This document shows, piece by piece, positions 57,701 through 64,000 of a stretch of 64,000 bases of DNA; position 1 is the stretch's first letter; every line of letters begins with the position of its first letter. A program made the translations under genes and the position numbers. A model generated the notes under the pieces. That model had not been told where the DNA came from and did no database searches. It saw nothing but the letters and a program-made list of their open reading frames with translations. The DNA is taken from positions 16,744,501 through 16,808,500 of the forward strand of contig NC_071335.1 of the NCBI RefSeq assembly GCF_027744825.2. Direction: 5' to 3'. This stretch comes from Synchiropus splendidus (taxonomy: Eukaryota > Chordata > Actinopteri > Syngnathiformes > Callionymidae).

Positions 57701-59328
57701 GCCTTTGACACTCACAACAACGGAGCGGTGAGCTTTGAGGTGAGCTTCTTCCTCTCCAGTTTGCATTAGTTACCTCGTGTTACCTCACAGCAATGTGTGT
57801 ATACCAGTCTGACTTTTGCCCTTCACCTGCAGGACTTTGTCCTCAGTCTGTCCATCATCCTGAGAGGCTCCGTGACTGACAAACTCAACTGGGCCTTCAA
57901 TCTTTACGACCTCAACAAAGATGGCTGCATCACCAGAGAAGTCCGCAGTTAGTTGCCGACTGCTCTAATGCATCCGGATGTCAACAGTCTCTCTCAATCT
58001 CTCAATCCAGGAGATGACAGACATCGTGCAATCCATTTACGACATGATGGGCAAGTACACGTCACCCAGCATGAAGGACAGCGCTCCCAAAGATCACGTG
58101 GACATCTTCTTCCAGGTAAAGCAGAAAAACTCTTTTTTTTTCTTCAGTATTCCAAGAAGTTAAAAGCGTTTTCACACTTCACAGAAAATGGACAGGAACA
58201 ACGATGGCGTCGTCACCATTGAGGAGTTTTTGGAGACCTGCACTAAGGTATACTACCATCTTTGTATTCAATATTGAAGGAGCTGCCCTGGCGCATGGGT
58301 TAGAGAAAAACTTGACCCCCACAATCCAACACAGCTGGAAACAATCCAGGGTGATCGATGCCTTAGAAACATACCAACGCTGAAGGAAGGGCCAGGGCCT
58401 CTGGGAAATAATGTCTCTATAAAAGCCTGCTCTTCAGCTCGCACTCGAGAAGAGATTCCAGCTGTTTGGTGGAACCCTCCGTCACTTTTTTCACTCTTTC
58501 TGACAGGACTCACTCAGTCCCTGATAACAGAACTGTTAGTCATGTTGTGGTTTTAAAGTGCAAAATACTTCCCATGAACCTAGTCTTTAATCAGTATTTA
58601 ACAGTCAGCAAGCCAAAGTAATAGTTTAGGTTATCAGAATGTAAGTGATGTAAAGGGGCGTTCTATTACAGGTCGATTGAAAATGTATTTATTATATTTT
58701 GTATTGCTATTGTGATACAATATTGATGCACTTTTGTTCAGTAATTGGCTATACAATGTTTTTTTTTTCTTTTTCTTTTTTGAAGGAAGAAATGTCTTCC
58801 CCTGACACTATTCCACAACCGCAAAAATAAAAAATAAAAACAAGAATAAAAGCTTCAATACGATTTTGCCATAAGCAAAACATCTGTCACTATATAAGTA
58901 ATAAAATAATAAAACAAAATAAAACAAATATTATAAAATAATGATAACATCACTATGTTGTATGTTGTACTGTTGTAGCTTAAAACAAGACATAACTGAA
59001 AGAACTGGATCTTAAAATAGATGCTGAACTTCGTTTTATAACATAAAACGTGTTAGAAATTGGAGGTGAGTGTGCAATAATATGAAGACCAGTATAGATG
59101 TTTTTGTCTTTTTAATTTTAGATGCATTCACTCAGTTCAAGTCTTTCACACTGGGGTTGATCTTGATGTGAGATAAATGATGTTTGTGTTTTAAACAGTC
59201 AAACACACATTATTATTATTATTAATCCCAGTGGGATTGAGGTTGATCAAAAGATTCTGCAACTGACTCGCCTGTTCCAGGATGAAAACATCATGCAGTC
59301 CATGCATCTGTTCGACCACGTCATCTGA
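51707..59328 (+). CDS. kcnip2: Kv channel-interacting protein 2 (KChIP2), 9 exons, complete
   Basis: Cytosolic EF-hand subunit that binds the N-terminus of Kv4 potassium channels and shapes A-type/Ito current. Coding exons: 51707-51779, 56483-56581, 56656-56780, 56840-56909, 57669-57739, 57833-57940, 58011-58115, 58185-58247, 59281-59328. Sum 762 nt, 253 residues. The N-terminus [19 protein letters not shown] parallels human KCNIP2 ([20 protein letters not shown]), which, with synteny, separates it from KCNIP1/3/4. [17 protein letters not shown] is the family core and covers the degenerate EF1. EF2 is near residues 130-145 ([12 protein letters not shown]), EF3 at 172-183 ([12 protein letters not shown]) and EF4 at 220-231 ([12 protein letters not shown]). 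The C-terminus is [11 protein letters not shown]. Two splice sites are unusual: a GC donor after exon 2 and a weak GTCCGC donor after exon 6. Intron 1 (4.7 kb) carries hAT-like repeats. The gene faces jup tail to tail. Confidence 0.93.
52378..52392 (+). promoter_or_regulatory. CTCF-like motif in kcnip2 intron 1
   Basis: ACAGCAGGTGGCAGC differs from the CTCF core only in its first base. Confidence 0.4.
55163..56155. mobile_element. Composite hAT-like element in kcnip2 intron 1
   Basis: Outer ends TAGGGATGCTCAGATCAGG (left) and, read from the right on the other strand, TACGGACGCTCCGATCGC form imperfect inverted repeats. Each is followed by a TTGCTGCYGAT word. Inside, an inverted pair shares ACTATGAATTTG and CCTTCTGTGTACATGATG (55218-55255 forward; about 56025-56065 reverse), and another end word, GATCGGAGCATCTCT, occurs at 56003. 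No transposase frame is readable. Nesting or foldback is likely. Confidence 0.6.
56348..56363 (-). promoter_or_regulatory. CTCF-like motif 120 bp upstream of kcnip2 exon 2
   Basis: Minus-strand CCAGCAGATGGCAGTG matches the core fully. Confidence 0.45.
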
Positions 59329-59568
59329 GTCTCCGAGGTTGTGAGCGTCCAGCACCACTCCAGCGACCGTCCTGGTATGAGCGACGTCTGCACGCTGCTG
59401 CCATGACGCCATCAGACTCCCGGACCATCACTGTCACCCTGCATGCATCACCCACACAGAGAGCACGGACGAGTGGCCTCAACAAGCAATAAGGACTTGA
59501 CTTTCCTGGCGACATGTGACAAAAAAAAAATGTTCAGATATTTTCTATTTTGAAGTGTTTATGTTGAA

Positions 59569-59574
59569 ATTAAA
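59569..59574 (+). terminator. kcnip2 poly(A) signal (ATTAAA variant)
   Basis: GAAATTAAACCACAC lies about 240 nt after the kcnip2 stop. It is the best hexamer before the jup 3' end. Confidence 0.5.
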
Positions 59575-59645
59575 CCACACCGTTTTGTGCACAAGGAGTT
59601 AAGTTGTATTTCACGTTATGAAGTTACTTGTGCGGCAGTTAACAA

Positions 59646-59662
59646 CCATTAGATGGCGCTGT
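59646..59662 (+). promoter_or_regulatory. CTCF-like motif between convergent kcnip2 and jup
   Basis: CCATTAGATGGCGCTGT, one base off the core. It lies in the roughly 200-bp gap between the two converging poly(A) signals, a place where an insulator or transcription-pausing site would be plausible. Confidence 0.4.
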
Positions 59663-59773
59663 GGGTCAAAACTGCAATGTGCCCCAACTGTTCTCACTTT
59701 GCCTTAAAAATATGAAGACAGACATTTCCATTTTAGAAGAAGAACACGAAACCACATGAGGTTTAATATAGTC

Positions 59774-59785
59774 TTTATTTTTATT
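59774..59785 (-). terminator. jup poly(A) signal
   Basis: Minus-strand overlapping AATAAAAATAAAG, about 640 nt beyond the last exon boundary at 60424. Low-complexity 3' UTR lies in between. Confidence 0.6.
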
Positions 59786-60579
59786 AAACAAAATTTCAGT
59801 AAAAACTCTCAATAAGTAGAAAGATAAATTTCCCTGTCAGTAGTTTCTCCAGCAGCAGGCCACCCCGACTATGTTAGCACATTCGACGAAACAACTTCCC
59901 GCACGTATCGGAGAATCTTTGCCAACAATCCGATTATGAAGAATAAAATAAAACAGGCAGTTAAAGTTATTCCAATGTCGAATTCTTTTAAAAGCAGGAG
60001 TAAAAGATGAGATGCATAAAAAGATGAGAAAAAAAATATATCCAGCTGTTAACTGTTGTCGCCACCTGGGGTTGAACTGCGGTAAAAGTGTGTGTTCCGA
60101 AGGCGGAGGACAGGAGCGTCGGACTCTGGCTGTGTGGTCCACTGTTCCTGTAAGTTGCTATTTGATTATCCTCACAAAATAAAATCTCTTTGGCTTAGAT
60201 CACCCACCCGAAAGCAACACACACACACACACACACACTTGTTCTCACACGCATGCTGTTTAAAAGGGTTTCTACCTGAAATCTAAAAGTTATTGTCAAA
60301 AAGAAAAAAAATCTTCTGTTGCTATAAAAACATAGACAAGCCCTGTGTGTCTAAAGTCCCATAGTTGAATATTTTACATCAGAGAGAGCAGATCTCTCTG
60401 CGCTTGTTATTGCTGATCCTGGACCTGTGGAGGGAGGAAATGAGTGTCAGTTTAGACAATAAACGCTTCCACACTTCACCGCAGTGATCAACGTGTGTGA
60501 CATTAATCCCCATTTGTTGCGTATTAATTTTCTAATAAATATTTATTTATACCTATCAAAGATAATTCTGTTCAACTTA

Positions 60580-63500
60580 CTAGGCCTCATTGAAAGCCTG
60601 TCTGTCGTAGCCCATGGTGCCGGGATATGCCATGGATCCGCCGTACTCGTCATGCATCATGGCCCCGTCCATGCCGTCCATGCGCATGTCGCCCTCAAAC
60701 GCTCCGTAACCCGCGAAGCCGGCGTCCATCTCTGCTAAAGCACAACAACAGCATTCAGCCACGGTGGAGAGTGGAGAGCAGGAAAAGTGAGTCCATATAA
60801 GGACAGGAGTCCAGAGAGGGGCAGCAGAGGAATGTGGAGGAGCCGCGGACAGATAACAGAACTGAAGTGGACATTGATTGAGAAAGTGGGTGCTGGTTTG
60901 TATTCCGTGGTTTTCAACTCAATCTCCATCTCCTGTCCACTATTAGAGGCTTGTGCCTTTAGAAATGTCAGTGAACTCTGAGATCACTGTATCAGCTACA
61001 GAAGAAAAACTATCATCTCACTCTGTCGTTCATAGAATTTGTGCGACATTTCCCGCACTTCACTTTTTCTTTTGTGAGGTTAAAGCTCCTGTTTTAAACC
61101 TGCTATTGTTGGATCGAAAATAAAGCGCTGTGTTTATTTGTCCTGCAATTGTTACATTGCAGTCAAAGCAGTCGCAGCGGCGGCTGTGCTGGTGGTTTAC
61201 AGTAACACCCCCTGTGGTGTGCTGACCCACTGCTGGGGAATGTGTTGCCTGTGCAGATTTGGGCCGCGGCAACTCACCATCCTGATAGGGTCCGTCCATG
61301 GGGACACTGTTGTGAGCCTGCAGGGAGGGAGGTGACAGGAGGTCAGAGAGGAAGCCAGTAGCCTGCAGTTAAAGCAGAACTTTGGTAGAGACGCTCACCA
61401 TCTCCCAGGCTCCCGGGTCGTGCCTGAACAGAGAGTGCGTGAGTTCCACCGATACTCTCTTCTTGTAGTCGGTGTTTTTGTCCTCGGAGATGCGGAAGAG
61501 CACGGCGGCGGCGTAGGTGGCTGAGGAGGACAGGATGTTAAGAGTCTGCAAAAGGAGCTCTTGTGTAGACAAGGAGGGGATTTTAAACCCAGCCATGACC
61601 TACAGCAGGGATTCTCCACTGCGTATTCCATTGGGTCGGTTCAATAGAAACATAGAAATGCAACTGTTAGTCTTCAAAATAAATTAATTAACTTAATTCA
61701 CTTCAAAAAGTATAGGAGCTACTCTGTATTTAAGTCGAATTGACTAAACAGGTTTGGTTTCTTGGGAGGTTGGAACATGACCGCCTCATGGTTGGGAAGC
61801 TTCTTACCGATGCCCTCGTTGTTGGAGTGTAGGAGCTCCATCAGTGGAGCTGACGCGCCCTCGCTGTCGATGGCCTCGGCCGATGGTTTGTCCAGAGCCA
61901 GCTCGCACAGCACGCCGGCCGCCACGCGCTTCACGTTGTCCACAGGCGAGTAGAGAAGCTGGAGAACAGGAAGAGGAATGGAAAACCTGTTAGCTGGATT
62001 ATTGAAGATTAAAATTGCATTTAGAGATTATTCATGAGAAAATATTTTCTCATATTTTGAACAGTAGCAGCAGAACGTTTACGTTTGTTCCTTCCACAAT
62101 CCCAACATTTCCTAAAGCTGACAGAGATATTTCTCCGAAAACATTCCAGTGCCGTCCATGAGTCTGGCTCTTTGAAGGTTTCTGCCCCAGAAAAGTGGCT
62201 TTTTAATCTTGTGACTACTGAAACTGTGCTTGCTCTTTTGGTGTGATGGAGCTACAGCGAGTCTCTGCCTGATGACATAGCTCAAGAGTAGTGATGAGTA
62301 GATGAGGTTTTATGAAACAGTATTGCGGGGTTGGTGAAACAGTGTCCTAATTTTCAGAGGCCACTAGATGGCGCTGTCTGCTGTAAAATGTTTGGACTTG
62401 AACAACTAACTCAATGAAACCTCACCTCATTTCTAAACCAATAGTGCCATCTAGTGGCCTCTGAAAATGAGGACAGTGTTCCACCAACCCTGTAGTGCTG
62501 TTTCATGATACCACACCTATCCATCATTACTCTAGAGTCACCTACCTGCTGGAAGTGGAACTGCTTCAGCGCTAGGTCACTGTACGGAAACTCTTATTTC
62601 AACTGTAAATCCTAACTTAACCAACTCTCACCTGAACGAAGAGGGGGATGGTCTCCATGCTGGCGATCTCCGCTCTGTTGGTGGGGTCTCGAGCCAGAAT
62701 GTGGAGGGCTCCAGTGCAGCCTTCCACGATCTCCTCCATCCTCACGCCATCCTGACATTTGAGAGAAAATGATGCTAGTTAGCGGATGAATTCAGCTAAT
62801 CCTGACCATAAGCCTTTGACTGCTGCAGCGGCGTATGAGCATCTGTTAGAGCAGATGTACCTGGTACGTCTGCTGGTTGGACGAGCCGTGTTTCTGGGCG
62901 TCCTGGTGGGCTTTGAGCAGCAGGTTCACCAGGCGGGGGATGGCTCCAGCGTCCCTCAGCGGGGCCTGGTTCTCCGGGCAGAGGGCCAGGTTTCTGATCA
63001 GGCCCACGACGGCCTTCATAAGGAGTCAGAGACAGACGTCATGTTGTTTACTGGGCAGCAAAGACGACACGCTGAAGCATCTTCAAATATTTAGAGCCTT
63101 TTTTGACTGCTGTGGTAAAACAAAGGTCAGGAGCGTTTGATGTTCTGCATGATTTACCACCCATCGCATCTGCCTGTCCATCTGCTCTCCATGTGTCAAA
63201 TCCTCAAACCTCTTCCAGGAAGTGCATCCGAATCTGGACCTTTTTTCCCCCCACAAACCAGAAATGTTCCTCCATTTTGACTATACAGTCCTACTAGGGA
63301 TTTTCCCCTCAAACACAACACGAACAGATTCAGACTTTTCTCATCTTCAACCTTTGATCTCAACTTACAGAGGTGGAGATTTGATCCTTCTGATCCTGTG
63401 AACAGATTTCAGTCAGGTCTTTTCTGACCACGATGGAAAAACACTCATTCATTCTCTCCAAACCTCTGTCAGATAATCTGCTCCTTCATGAGCAAGTGGA

Positions 63501-64000
63501 GGGGAACAACATGGTGTGAAGCAGGTCAGTATGAGACCATACAACAGTGCAGTGGAAAAAAAACCCCGCAATAAACAGTGACTTCATTCAGTACTGCACC
63601 CAACCTCTTCACGACTACCACATCTATGAACCTCAATGGTTGTCCTCCATGCCTCCTTTCTCCCGGTATCCTCACTAATCTTCATCCAACATCTCCACTG
63701 GTTCAAAACGTTGTCACCCAACTCTTCCACATGAGCTTCACCCTGCCTGCACTCTCATCCTCACCTCATTCCTCTGGTTGGTTGAACAAAACACTGTTTT
63801 GTCTCTGCACCTTCACTCTTCCTGCCATCCAGAACTTCCGTCTGCTCACCTTGATAACAGGCCAGTACGGCTGGTTCAGCAGCTTGACGATGGCTGGGAT
63901 GCCGTAGTGTCTCCTCACGGCGTTCTGCGCCAGCTCAGCCTGCTGGTGGCGCGAAGTCAGGTGGCGGAGAGCGCACACCGCCGGCTCGGTGACGTCCTCC
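60580..64000 (-). CDS. jup: Junction plakoglobin (gamma-catenin), 3' part, partial
   Basis: Armadillo-repeat protein of desmosomes and adherens junctions that also takes part in Wnt-type signalling. Exons in transcript order: 63850-64000 (runs off the edge), 62861-63013, 62632-62751, 61808-61958, 61399-61520, 61278-61317, 60580-60731. They give 295 residues plus stop, about the last 40% of the protein. The readable armadillo repeats include [70 protein letters not shown] and [13 protein letters not shown]. Residues such as [11 protein letters not shown], [19 protein letters not shown] and the [16 protein letters not shown] linker fit plakoglobin better than beta-catenin. The C-terminal tail is short, Met/Gly/Asp-rich and ends in QAFNEA, without the beta-catenin FDTDL ending. 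The stop codon sits on a strong donor site (see findings). Family is certain; jup rather than ctnnb1 is likely. Confidence 0.85.
62281..62538. mobile_element. Inverted-repeat MITE with two facing CTCF-like motifs
   Basis: Arms of about 90 bp: the left arm starts CTCAAGAGTAGTGATG and contains TTTTCAGAGGCCACTAGATG; the right arm is its imperfect reverse complement and ends CATCATTACTCTAGAG. The CTCF-like cores are at 62361-62377 (plus) and 62443-62457 (minus), pointing toward each other. It lies in the jup intron between exons 62632-62751 and 61808-61958. Confidence 0.8.

Noticed and set aside
51707..59328. Assignment as KCNIP1, KCNIP3 or KCNIP4
   Set aside because: EF-hand residues alone are ambiguous, but the SDSRELDxSYDxLTG N-terminus and linkage to armh3 point to kcnip2.
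60580..64000. Assignment as beta-catenin (ctnnb1)
   Set aside because: The linker and tail after the armadillo repeats fit plakoglobin, and the ctnnb1 FDTDL ending is absent. Kept as the alternative.

Overview
This window is vertebrate nuclear DNA, almost certainly from a teleost fish. Genes are split into many short GT-AG exons. There is a 122-bp (CA)n microsatellite, and degraded non-LTR and hAT-like elements of kinds common in fish genomes. I see no prokaryotic, plasmid or phage features. All gene models were built by hand from reading frame, intron phase and recognisable protein families. Their exon lengths add up to exact multiples of three.

Layout, left to right: (1) 27-290, minus strand: the first two coding exons of O-GlcNAcase (oga), running off the left edge. 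(2) 1063-6102, minus: pprc1, the PGC-1-related coactivator, 11 exons, about 1012 codons. (3) 6.1-14.1 kb: intergenic. (4) 14205-32381, plus: ldb1, the LIM-domain-binding adaptor, 11 coding exons, 410 codons, with a 13-kb first intron that holds most of the repeats and at least one candidate alternative first exon. (5) 36093-49437, plus: armh3 (C10orf76 homologue), 25 coding exons, 689 codons. (6) 51707-59328, plus: kcnip2 (KChIP2), 9 exons, 253 codons. (7) 60580-64000, minus: the 3' part of a plakoglobin/beta-catenin family gene, best read as jup, running off the right edge. kcnip2 and jup converge, with about 200 bp between their poly(A) signals.

The block pprc1 / ldb1 / armh3 / kcnip2 keeps the relative order and strands that I recall for human 10q24.32. 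hps6 is not found between ldb1 and armh3. oga lies at the pprc1 end rather than next to kcnip2, and a jup-like gene flanks kcnip2. The genes are not an operon and do not form one pathway. They cover nucleocytoplasmic O-GlcNAc removal, mitochondrial-biogenesis transcription, LIM-homeodomain enhancer complexes, Golgi PI4P regulation, Kv4 channel modulation and cell adhesion/Wnt signalling.

I found no convincing novel multi-gene system. The points most worth a second look are regulatory or structural: a phase-compatible alternative ldb1 first exon near 20.4 kb, a hydrophobic upstream ORF ending 9 nt before the kcnip2 start, a probable GC-AG intron in kcnip2, an inverted-repeat element in jup carrying two facing CTCF-like motifs, and a degenerate minisatellite in armh3.
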